A stretch of 9,620 bases of DNA from JBBDIO01 sp040880365 (GTDB taxonomy: Bacteria > Chloroflexota > Anaerolineae > Caldilineales > Caldilineaceae), in contig JBBDIO010000319.1 in NCBI GenBank assembly GCA_040880365.1, positions 1 through 9,620 of the forward strand. Reading direction: 5' to 3'. The first letter of the stretch is position 1; every line of letters begins with the position of its first letter. Shown here in pieces: positions 1-6,856 of this stretch. A model generated the notes under the pieces. It was given only the letters and a program-made list of their open reading frames with translations. It had not been told where the DNA came from and ran no database searches. Position numbers and translations under genes: made by a program.

Positions 1-1934
1 TCGGTTGCGCCCGATTCGCCGGGGAAATATTCGGCAGTGCGTTGCGCCGCAATATAGGCTGCGCGCGCCCCGCCGTCACTCTCTTGCCCATTCAAAATGC
101 GCGTGGCAAGCGTGACCGCCTGCGTGGCAGGCTCGGTCGCCGCGCCCACGCTACCGGCATCCAGAATGAGCTGCAATTGCGCCTGGAGCGCAGCCGACCA
201 GTTATCATCGCCTGCGGGATAGAAGTTCGCCAGCGCCGCACGCGCCTCGGCGGCGCGGTCGATAATATTGGCCGTCGCGCCCGTTGCGCTGCTCGCCTGT
301 TGCATGGCGAGATCCAACCCCGCGGCATAGCCCAGCACCCCAAAGCCATCGGCGCCGGGATCGCCTTCACCCGTCAGCAACCCGCGCGCGGCGCCGGCGT
401 GGGTCTTGGCCGCGGGCAAATCACTCAGGCCCAGCGCCGTCTGAATCGCGGCAGTCCGGTCGCGCAACTGCTGGGCAGCCTGCATCATCCCCGGCCCATA
501 GCCCACACCGCCCGGCGTATCTTCGGCCACCGCCAAAGACTTGCGAATATCCGTCAACGGGGCCACCGGCAAAACGCTCTGGGCATAGAGCGTGCCTTCG
601 GTCAGACGAAACTGGTTATAGCGCCCAATCAGGTTGCGGGCCGGAAAAGCCAGCTCCACGCTCACCGCGCCTTCCTCCCAGGGCAGTTCGCCCAGAAATA
701 GCTGATTGCCCGCATCATCGACCAGATAGCCCCACAACCCATAGCCCCCAGAAGGCTGGGGCACATTTTCAAACGCCAGCATCAGTTTATCGCTGGTGGC
801 CGGGCCGGTAGCAGATGTGCCCACGCGGGTGTGGCGTACGGATCCGGTGATGGGCGCGTCGGGGAAATAATCGGCCGCGCCTTGTGCCGCTTCAAAAGCA
901 TCCCAGGCCCCGCCCTGCTCTTCCAGCCCGTCGCGAATGCGCACCGCCATCTGATGCATGGCGACCGCGTGGGGCGCAGCATCCTCGGCAGATTCCGCCG
1001 CCAGCACCGCCTCGCCCAGCGTAATCAGTTGATCAGCCCAGGTATCGCCGCCCGTGGCAGGCCAAAAATTGCCCAGACTATCCAGCACGGCAAAAGACTG
1101 TTCGGCAATATGGTCGGTCACGCCTTCGCTTTCGGCGGCAATGCTCATCTGGGTGTAAATATCGTCGGCATAGCCCAGCACGCCATAATCATCGCCGGGA
1201 TTTTCCACCTTGCCGTCGCCGTTATGGTCGATGTGACGGGAATCCGACTCGCCCACCAAAATGTTGAGCGTATGTTCGGTGTGCAGACGCGTGCCCGGCA
1301 ATCGTCCGGCGTTGGCATCCTGGCGGGCGAAATTGGCATGTTGCACCAGCGTATTGGCCTCGCGCAGCAGCCCCACGCCATAGCCCAACGTACCGGGCTT
1401 GTCTTCGCCTTCGGCCCGAAAAACCACTGCGCGAATATTCTCCAGCGCAGCAGGCGGCAGCGTCGATTCAAAGAGGGTACGCTCCCACATCAGACGGAAA
1501 TTGCTGTAGTTGGCGGGCAAATTGATGCCGGGGAAATCGCGCACAGTGTTGATCACCCCCGCGTTCACCATCAGCTCGCCCAGCCACAACCCGTCCACAT
1601 TTTCCAGCAAATAGCCCTGCACGCTAAACGAGGGCGGCGTAGCCGAGATGCCGTCGAGTTGAATCACCAGGCTGTCGCTGTTGAGCGAAGGCGTCCCCGT
1701 ATCCACATCGCGCGGGAAGGCCGAACCGCCCACATCGGCAATCGCCTGGGGGCTGGGCGCCTGGGCCAGCACCGTGGGCACAACTTGCGGGCCAATTGCC
1801 CCCAGCACATGCGCCAGCACCAAAGCCAGTGTCAGCGCAATGCGCAACAGTTTATACCCGGCTTTATACCCGGCGCGGTCTGCGCGCTGGAGATCAGTTC
1901 TATCGTTTCGCCACACTCTATGCTTGGGCCACAT
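1..1934 (-). CDS. Secreted tandem-repeat protein, 3' end outside the window
   Basis: The frame stays open from ATG at 1934 to the left edge: 644 codons are visible and no stop is reached. GAGAGG at 1944-1949, 9 nt upstream, supports this start. A basic N-terminus precedes a hydrophobic helix (about residues 29-50) and ends near LAQAPS, so export by a signal peptide or N-terminal anchor is likely. The mature part is two diverged copies of one unit, residues 86-357 and 381-637. Each opens with a beta-rich segment (SD.L, then GYL, LGEL and FRL) and continues as a helical segment with GYGxG, GVLGYA, NF.PA and AAQ..A.YF. Copy A alone carries a Ca2+-loop-like DHNGDGKVENPGDD (236-249). The beta part resembles RskA-type anti-sigma C-terminal domains only weakly. 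I recall similar repeat proteins from Chloroflexota but know no function. It may belong with the two upstream exported-protein genes; the gap to the peptidase gene is 180 bp. Confidence 0.85.
   Translation of the reverse strand, partial: MWPKHRVWRNDRTDLQRADRAGYKAGYKLLRIALTLALVLAHVLGAIGPQVVPTVLAQAPSPQAIADVGGSAFPRDVDTGTPSLNSDSLVIQLDGISATPPSFSVQGYLLENVDGLWLGELMVNAGVINTVRDFPGINLPANYSNFRLMWERTLFESTLPPAALENIRAVVFRAEGEDKPGTLGYGVGLLREANTLVQHANFARQDANAGRLPGTRLHTEHTLNILVGESDSRHIDHNGDGKVENPGDDYGVLGYADDIYTQMSIAAESEGVTDHIAEQSFAVLDSLGNFWPATGGDTWADQLITLGEAVLAAESAEDAAPHAVAMHQMAVRIRDGLEEQGGAWDAFEAAQGAADYFPDAPITGSVRHTRVGTSATGPATSDKLMLAFENVPQPSGGYGLWGYLVDDAGNQLFLGELPWEEGAVSVELAFPARNLIGRYNQFRLTEGTLYAQSVLPVAPLTDIRKSLAVAEDTPGGVGYGPGMMQAAQQLRDRTAAIQTALGLSDLPAAKTHAGAARGLLTGEGDPGADGFGVLGYAAGLDLAMQQASSATGATANIIDRAAEARAALANFYPAGDDNWSAALQAQLQLILDAGSVGAATEPATQAVTLATRILNGQESDGGARAAYIAAQRTAEYFPGESGAT
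24..1679 (-). repeat. Two diverged in-gene domain repeats
   Basis: Copy A (864-1679) and copy B (24-794) encode homologous protein units about 295 residues apart. Shared landmarks in the same order are SD.L, GYL, LGEL, FRL, S.LP.A.L..IR, AE..PG..GYG.G, H, GE, GVLGYA, M..A, NF.PA..GD.W, RI..G.E..GGA and AAQ..A.YF. Copy A has about 14 extra residues that contain the acidic DHNGDG loop. The residues after copy B (YFPGES) match the linker after copy A (YFPDAP), so a third copy may start just outside the window. Confidence 0.8.
1851..1874. repeat. Perfect 12-bp tandem duplication
   Basis: TTTATACCCGGC occurs twice in succession (1851-1862 and 1863-1874). It lies inside the signal-peptide region of the minus-strand gene and yields the doubled peptide AGYKAGYK just before the hydrophobic helix. 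The unit length is a multiple of three, so the frame is kept. Confidence 0.95.
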
Positions 1935-2010
1935 ATTGACTCGCCTCTCTGGGCATGCGCCAGGAATTGCCAAACCAGGACATATTGACAATTGGGCAAA
2001 CTTTGGTTGT

Positions 2011-2087
2011 CTGTCACCGCGCGATGCGCATCTGTCACCGTGCGTTGTGCTTCGGTTTCCACTGGTTTCAAAAAGTGGTTTCAAAAA
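2011..2087. repeat. Intergenic tandem duplications of 21 bp and 13 bp
   Basis: Two adjacent tandem pairs lie between the peptidase gene and the downstream repeat-protein gene. The first is a 21-bp unit beginning CTGTCACCG (2011-2031 and 2032-2052, 17 of 21 identical). The second is a 13-bp unit ending in GGTTTCAAAAA (2062-2074 and 2075-2087, 12 of 13 identical). No protein or RNA family is recognisable here. The spacer 1935-2114 has no convincing terminator. Confidence 0.85.
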
Positions 2088-2114
2088 CAATTCGCCCAAC
2101 CGGGAACTGTACGC

Positions 2115-4403
2115 CTAGCGTTCGACAACCGGAATATACAAGGAATCCCCAGCAATGGGATCGCCCTCACGCACTGGCGCAGCATGTAGACCAATCCGAT
2201 CCTGGGCATAGAAGATGATTCGATAATCGCCCTCTTCCAGAAAACCGTTGGGATATTCTACTTGCCACTCTCCAGACTGATCCTCTACAGGTTCCAGGCG
2301 GACTACCGGCACATTCAGATTAATCGTCACATCGTCCGGCTCTTCGAAAGAGGGCGGATAGACCGCAGCCCACACCAGTGTGACCTCCTCTGCACCTTCA
2401 TCCACTGTCGCGTTCAGCACGCCATTCGTCTCACTGCGCGCCACATCTACGCCTGTGATCCGCGGCCGGATCGAACTGAAGAAACGCGTCACAAAGCGAT
2501 CTTTGGCAATCGATCCATCGCCCGCGTTGTAGGTGCCATCACCGTTGTCGTCCAGCATGGGCGTCTGGTTCACCCCCGTCACCAGCACCGCGTTGCGCGC
2601 TTCATCAAAACACGCATGCAGGCTGCCGCTATCTGCCACACACGAGAAAAAGGCATCGGAGAAATACGCGCCCTGCGCCGAAGCATAAGCGTTGTTGTTA
2701 AAGCCGGTGGAAGTGATCACCACGCGCCCCAGCTTGGAAATACTGTCTACCACATCCTGGCGATTGACAAAGCTGCCCGAAACACACGCTTCCAGCACCA
2801 CGTTGACCTCCGCCACATCGGTCGCCGCCTCCAGGTCGTTCAGCCAGGCGTCCAGATCCTGGGGCGTGACCACGTTGCCTTCGCCACAGCCTGTTACACA
2901 GAAGCGATTTTCCAGCCCGTGATCCATCATGTAGATGAAAAGCGGCTTGTCGGGACCGACCTTGGTCGCCGCCCAGTTGGTGATGGCATTTTCCACAGCC
3001 GCGGGCGAAGCCAGCTGATCCACATTGTCGTTGCCGTCGTTGTTGGCATCCTGCGCCACTGGGGCAATGTAGAAAATATCGTCATGCGAAAAGCCTGCGC
3101 TGCGGAAAATCCGATAGGCGCGATTGGTAGAATTGTAGATATTGGTTTGCAGACCAAAGGTCTCATTGTGTCCGGCGACGATAATCGCCGCGCCCGGACT
3201 GCCGCCCAGCCGCCGCACCACGACGCTGTGCTCAACGCTGTTGCCCGCGGTATCATACGCCGTCACACGAATCACATTGTCGCCCGCGCCGATGGGCATA
3301 TCCTCGACCCGGAAAGCACTGCTGCCGCCGCTGAGGCTGTAATCCCACGCTTCCTCGCCTTTGGTCACATTGCGCACCTGCACCCGGCTCAGATTATTGC
3401 CGCTGTCGGCTGCCTGTCCCGTAAAGGTCAATGTGTCGGCTGTCGTCGAATAGGTATTCGAAGCCGTGGGCTGCTGCACACCAATCGTGGGCACAGTGGG
3501 GTCCTCCGGCGCCCGCGCCGTGCATTGCACCTCGCCCGATTGCTGGCTTTCGTTGCCCGAAAAATCCAACGCCCGCGCGCGCAAGAGATAAACCTCATTG
3601 GTGGTCAGATCGCCCAGCTCATAATAGGTTGTCTCCGCGCCCGGCACATCCTCGCTGCCCGAAAAGCTGCCGCTCTGGTTGCGAAACCCAATGCGATAGC
3701 GCGTGACATCACGCTCCGGCGACTTGCGCCACTGCACGCCAATGGTCGTGGCGTCGATAGAGATGCAGCGCAGATTGGTGGGCGAAGAAGGCGGCGTACT
3801 GTCCACGGTCACCCGGATCGTGTAGTTGGTATCTGCGCCAAACAATGCCGGTTCATATTGCTGCGTGCGAATGTAGAAATCGCCATTCTTGGCAGAATCC
3901 CATTCCAGACGCACCAGCGAGCCAAAGGTGTTATTCTCACCGCTGGAAGGAGACGCGGCACAGGTATCATAGAGAAAGACCAGTCCATCGGCTTCTTCGC
4001 CCAGGTTTTCCAGCTCGATCACATAAGTACGATTGGCCTGGGCAGTGAACCGATACCAGTGCGTCGCGCCCTCGCTGTCAAAGGTGCGGGCCTGCGCCGT
4101 GCCATCGGTATTCAACGGCGTAGCAGCCGCGCATCCAGCATCGGGGCTACCGTTGCCACCCCCGCCCACCGTATGCAGCACAGGCAGCGGCCCCGCCTGA
4201 ATAACCGCCGTCGCGCTGGATAACCGCCCGATCAACGGCGTCTGTACATCCATCACGCTGGCATTTGCGCTGGTGCGCGTCCCCCCGCCGCCCGTGATGG
4301 CGTAGCGCGTCAGGTCATGGTTCGTGGATACCTGGGCGAACGCAACAGAGCCGAACGACAGTACAAGTATGATGGCATACGCAATGCTCAAAACCTGTCG
4401 CAT
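2115..4403 (-). CDS. Secreted family C13 (legumain-like) cysteine peptidase with PPC, FN3 and Ig-like domains
   Basis: A 762-residue exported protein, probably an endopeptidase at or outside the cell surface. I chose ATG 4403 because GGAG lies 10 nt upstream and a clean signal peptide follows (MRQVLSIAY... ending AFAQ). An in-frame ATG at 4442 adds 13 Trp-rich residues but has no ribosome site. Domain order: Gly-rich linker; PPC-like beta domain (about 87-200); FN3 (about 201-297, starting DSTPPSSPTNL); Ig-like domain (about 305-397); C13 caspase-fold domain (about 404-617); C-terminal beta domain (about 647-762). The clan CD dyad is visible as FIYMMDHG (His495) and VVLEACVSGSF (Cys540); the latter is very close to the EACxSGS of legumains. 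Two acidic loops, DANNDGNDNVD (452-462) and DDNGDGTYNAGD, look Ca2+-binding. C13 enzymes usually cleave after Asn; specificity here is unproven. It directly follows the Asn-rich surface-protein gene. Confidence 0.88.
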   Translation of the reverse strand: MRQVLSIAYAIILVLSFGSVAFAQVSTNHDLTRYAITGGGGTRTSANASVMDVQTPLIGRLSSATAVIQAGPLPVLHTVGGGGNGSPDAGCAAATPLNTDGTAQARTFDSEGATHWYRFTAQANRTYVIELENLGEEADGLVFLYDTCAASPSSGENNTFGSLVRLEWDSAKNGDFYIRTQQYEPALFGADTNYTIRVTVDSTPPSSPTNLRCISIDATTIGVQWRKSPERDVTRYRIGFRNQSGSFSGSEDVPGAETTYYELGDLTTNEVYLLRARALDFSGNESQQSGEVQCTARAPEDPTVPTIGVQQPTASNTYSTTADTLTFTGQAADSGNNLSRVQVRNVTKGEEAWDYSLSGGSSAFRVEDMPIGAGDNVIRVTAYDTAGNSVEHSVVVRRLGGSPGAAIIVAGHNETFGLQTNIYNSTNRAYRIFRSAGFSHDDIFYIAPVAQDANNDGNDNVDQLASPAAVENAITNWAATKVGPDKPLFIYMMDHGLENRFCVTGCGEGNVVTPQDLDAWLNDLEAATDVAEVNVVLEACVSGSFVNRQDVVDSISKLGRVVITSTGFNNNAYASAQGAYFSDAFFSCVADSGSLHACFDEARNAVLVTGVNQTPMLDDNGDGTYNAGDGSIAKDRFVTRFFSSIRPRITGVDVARSETNGVLNATVDEGAEEVTLVWAAVYPPSFEEPDDVTINLNVPVVRLEPVEDQSGEWQVEYPNGFLEEGDYRIIFYAQDRIGLHAAPVREGDPIAGDSLYIPVVER

Positions 4404-4433
4404 CACCAGCCAGCTCCACACCAGCCAACTCCA
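4404..4433 (-). repeat. 15-bp tandem duplication covering the peptidase ribosome site
   Basis: TGGAGTTGGCTGGTG and TGGAGCTGGCTGGTG lie head to tail on the minus strand, with one difference, immediately before ATG 4403. Each copy contains GGAG, so the Shine-Dalgarno-like element is doubled. If translation began at ATG 4442 instead, the repeat would be read as WSWLVWSWLV. Confidence 0.9.
4414..4417 (-). promoter_or_regulatory. Ribosome binding site that decides the peptidase start
   Basis: GGAG on the minus strand sits 10 nt before ATG 4403. The alternative ATG at 4442 has no comparable element at a usable distance, because its nearest GGAG overlaps the stop of the upstream gene over 20 nt away. 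Together with the signal peptide that begins at 4403, this favours the shorter protein. Confidence 0.55.
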
Positions 4434-4462
4434 ATAGTCCATGTGAATCGCATAGAACTTGC

Positions 4463-6172
4463 CTACTCCGCCTGTTGTACACCAGGGGTTCCCGGTGCCG
4501 GGGAATCGATGATTGAATCTGCAGAATTCACCCGATTTTGACCATACACTTCGGGGTTCAAGTATGTACCGCGTTCAGCAGCTGGTTTCTCTACCTCTGC
4601 TTCAAGTGGATTCGCCTCGGCATAGGGATCATGGCGGATGCCACTTACTTGCCATGAGACACTCAAGCCGGGCGTCCCCCCACTAATCTTAAATCTGTTC
4701 TCCGCTACCTCTTGAGCGACAAACAGGTTTGGTCCGGCACCGCCAATTGGGGTTAACTGATAACGAAAATCTCGATTGAGCGCCTCAAAATAGTCAGGAA
4801 GTAGAACCCACGCCTCACCATCTGCATCCAGCGTCACATTTCCGTTATAGATGTTCATCATATCGGGGCTTTCAATCGCGGCATGGTAGAGGTACATGTT
4901 TTTAGGATCAAGCGGATGGTCAATCCGAAAACTCTTTGCCCCAGAGACCGAAAAGCTCCCAGAGACCGTGGCATTCCCCAGTACCACCAGTGCCGTGCCA
5001 TTCTGGCTAAACGCGCGCACCCCCGTGCCGTCTATGCTCTGCCCATAAACGCCATTTTGACTGGTGCTCCATCCGAGCACGCCATCATTGCTGCCGCTCG
5101 TCCCAATCACACCGCGTAGCGTGGCAGATGAACCCAATACGCCCGCGGCCGAATTGATCAAGGGGCCTGTTGCGCCGGCACGTCCATGCAGCGCGCCACG
5201 CCCGGCCGCTTCGGCAGCCGAAATGGCAAAAACGCCATCAAAGGTGCCCTCTTGTTCAATAGACAAGACTGCATAATCCGCGCTGTTGGCGATAAGTTTG
5301 TTCACCCCGTTCAACTGCACAAACCTGTCGTCGGACTGGGCCTTCGTATAATATCGAGCATCATGGTTGTGGCTAGCCGCGGCGAACGCGGCGGGCGCTT
5401 GCCCACCCAACGCCGCGGCATTCGCCGCATTTTCAGCATTGGTTGCATTCGCAGCGTTCTCGGCATTCACTGCATTTTGTGCATTTACGGCGTTGGTTGC
5501 GTTGGTTGCGCTTGCGGCGGTCTCCGCGTTCTCTGCATTAGTGGCGTTCTCGGCATTCACTGCATTTTGTGCGTTCGCGGCATTCGCAGCGTTNNNNNNN
5601 NNNNNNNNNNNNNNNNNNNNNNNNNNNNNNNNNNNNNNNNNNNNNNNNNNNNNNNNNNNNNNNNNNNNNNNNNNNNNNNNNNNNNNNNNNNNNGCGGCAT
5701 TCTCCGCATAGAACGCATACGCGCCGAAGCCCAACCGCATACGCGGGGTCGCTTCGGGGTCACTGCCCACGGTCACGCCTATCCACAGATTCTGCCCGCT
5801 GAAATGGTCCAGGTCGAGCGGCGTGGCATCGCCCAGATAGGTCTGCAACAACCCATCTTCCACTTCCACCGTCTTGCCTTCGGTCCAGATGGCCGAACCG
5901 CCGCTCTCCTCGGTATACAGCCGAAAAGTGATGGAATAGTCGCCGTCGGGCTTGGGCTGACCCGTCTCGGGATCCAGCAAAAGTCCCTGATAGGGCAGCA
6001 CATGCACCACCGTAGTCGTCGTTGCCGCGGTCCCTGCCGCCTGTGCCAGGGCGCGCCCGCCGGCCGCAGGCGTGAAACAGGCGATCAGGGCAAGTATCAA
6101 CCCTGCCACCAACCAGATATCTCGCGAAACACGCGGCACCACCATCAACGACCTGATCCTGAAAAAAGACAT
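4463..6172 (-). CDS. Exported Asn-Ala-x repeat surface protein with tail-fibre-like core (interrupted by assembly gap)
   Basis: ATG 6172 follows an ideal AGGAGGT (6181-6187) by 8 nt. The 569 codons include 34 lost to an N run. An N-terminal hydrophobic helix (about 20-36) ending near ALAQA suggests export. Residues 55-157 form a beta domain (YQGLLLDPETG, FRLYTEESGGSAIWTE, YLGDATPLDL, LWIGVTVG) that I recall from many bacterial surface proteins. Residues 194-253 are 20 triplets of Asn-Ala-x, probably a coiled or solenoid stalk. Then come ALGG, HNHDARYYTKAQSDDRFVQLNG (phage tail-fibre style) and ten-residue GVxGxS repeats (about 344-385). The C-terminal module (about 414-515: FRIDHPLDP, ESPDMMNIYNGNV, LPDYFEALNRDFRYQLTPIG, VSWQVSGIR) is a widely shared unit of unknown function. 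The gene ends 20-59 bp before the C13 peptidase gene, so the two are probably co-transcribed. Its role, perhaps adhesion or envelope scaffolding, is inferred. Confidence 0.85.
   Translation of the reverse strand: MSFFRIRSLMVVPRVSRDIWLVAGLILALIACFTPAAGGRALAQAAGTAATTTTVVHVLPYQGLLLDPETGQPKPDGDYSITFRLYTEESGGSAIWTEGKTVEVEDGLLQTYLGDATPLDLDHFSGQNLWIGVTVGSDPEATPRMRLGFGAYAFYAENAXXXXXXXXXXXXXXXXXXXXXXXXXXXXXXXXXXNAANAANAQNAVNAENATNAENAETAASATNATNAVNAQNAVNAENAANATNAENAANAAALGGQAPAAFAAASHNHDARYYTKAQSDDRFVQLNGVNKLIANSADYAVLSIEQEGTFDGVFAISAAEAAGRGALHGRAGATGPLINSAAGVLGSSATLRGVIGTSGSNDGVLGWSTSQNGVYGQSIDGTGVRAFSQNGTALVVLGNATVSGSFSVSGAKSFRIDHPLDPKNMYLYHAAIESPDMMNIYNGNVTLDADGEAWVLLPDYFEALNRDFRYQLTPIGGAGPNLFVAQEVAENRFKISGGTPGLSVSWQVSGIRHDPYAEANPLEAEVEKPAAERGTYLNPEVYGQNRVNSADSIIDSPAPGTPGVQQAE
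5414..5593 (-). repeat. Asn-Ala-x triplet repeat with a 90-bp higher-order period
   Basis: Twenty consecutive codon triplets read Asn-Ala-x, except two that begin with Thr or Ser. The third residue is mostly Ala, Glu, Val, Gln or Thr. A 29-bp segment is identical at 5454-5482 and 5544-5572, exactly 90 bp apart, so NAQNAVNAENA recurs after 30 residues. The right flank of the gap (up to about 5707) also reads AENA, so the repeat continues across the missing sequence. Confidence 0.93.
5594..5693. other. Assembly gap of exactly 100 N
   Basis: One hundred Ns is the usual placeholder for a scaffold gap of unknown size. It falls inside the Asn-Ala-x repeat. Both flanks are in the same reading frame with the 100-nt filler, so if the gene is intact the true missing length should be one more than a multiple of three. 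The real protein length is therefore unknown. Confidence 0.97.
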
Positions 6173-6756
6173 ACGTAACGACCTCCTGAACGAAATAGCG
6201 AGAATATCAATAGTGGGAAAAATTTCGGATTATTGTCGAGCGATTTTTCCTGCACGCAGACACGCACAGGACGCTGCAGGCGGCGTGGCAAACGCCGAAT
6301 GTACTTTCAAGGTTACCCAGTTGCAGGGGGGATACCGACTCGCGGCAAGGTGTAACGGAAAAGCACCGCCGATATTTGGACAGAATTGACTGGCTGGATT
6401 GATGAATGACTGATGCTTGCGCAGAGCTTACACAGAATTTGGCCGGCGAGATGTGGTTGCGGGGACATCATCGACCACCGCGCACCCAGCCAGTGCCTAT
6501 CCAGCGCCCGTCACGCGCCATAAGGGTATACGCCGAAAACCACCTAAAAGTTACCCTATTCAACACATCTGCCAGTGTGCGTATCTTATGCCAACGCCGC
6601 CCGGAATGCAATAGGCTGTGCAAAAGCCCACAGACTTACTGTGTCCCAGGACACACTATCGAGCCTATCACGCCTGTCGCACCTTTGTCCAGCGGAATCA
6701 AAAGTTCCATGCGTCACCAATCCAGCCCAGGCGTTGCCGGTCCAGTCACTCCCAGT
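6173..6756. other. Gene-free stretch upstream of the surface-protein gene
   Basis: No recognisable protein is encoded on either strand, and I see no tRNA. The left end holds the strong ribosome site AGGAGGT (6181-6187, minus strand). Two small symmetric elements are visible: a 6-bp stem with a 5-nt loop at 6281-6297, and a perfect 7+2+7 inverted repeat at 6640-6655 (TGTGTCC, CA, GGACACA) that could be an operator. The promoter of the exported-protein block should lie here, but I found no pair of hexamers at normal spacing good enough to name. Confidence 0.6.
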
Positions 6757-6787
6757 ACAAACAAAAGAGCGACCCGCAGGCCGCTCT
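6757..6787 (-). terminator. Intrinsic terminator after the TSUP permease gene
   Basis: Read on the minus strand, AGAGCGGCC, loop TGCG and GGTCGCTCT form a 9-bp stem with one G-T wobble, followed at once by TTTGTTTGT. It lies about 70 nt after the permease stop codon. It separates the permease unit from the exported-protein genes. On the plus strand the stem has an A-C mismatch and a poorer T tract, so it is mainly a minus-strand terminator. Confidence 0.85.
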
Positions 6788-6856
6788 CATAGGATTTTCA
6801 TCTCACAATATTGTCAATTGATGCTGTCAATCTGCTATACGTCGATTGTCCGTCAC

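Noticed and set aside
831..1988. Plus-strand open frame of 385 codons
   Set aside because: It is antisense to the tandem-repeat secreted protein, whose minus-strand frame is open over 644 codons and shows internal protein homology.
2060..2114. Intrinsic terminator after the peptidase gene
   Set aside because: There are T runs on the minus strand, but the only nearby stems are short and bulged (about 5 bp), so I would not call one.
2262..4223. Very long open frame (653 codons) on the plus strand
   Set aside because: It lies entirely antisense to the C13 peptidase gene, which has recognisable domains and catalytic motifs. The plus-strand translation is rich in Arg, His and Ile with no domain, typical of an antisense shadow.
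5454..5572. CRISPR-like spaced identical repeats
   Set aside because: The 29-bp identity at 90-bp spacing is part of continuous in-frame Asn-Ala-x coding sequence. The between-repeat sequence is also repeat, not unique spacers.
5186..6178. Plus-strand open frame of 330 codons across the N run
   Set aside because: It is the antisense of the Asn-Ala-x repeat gene. Its Cys/Gly/Ile-rich repeats are only the complement of the repeat.
6406..6792. Plus-strand open frame of 128 codons in the gene-free stretch
   Set aside because: There is no recognisable domain, no good ribosome site and unnatural composition. It ends within the minus-strand terminator region.
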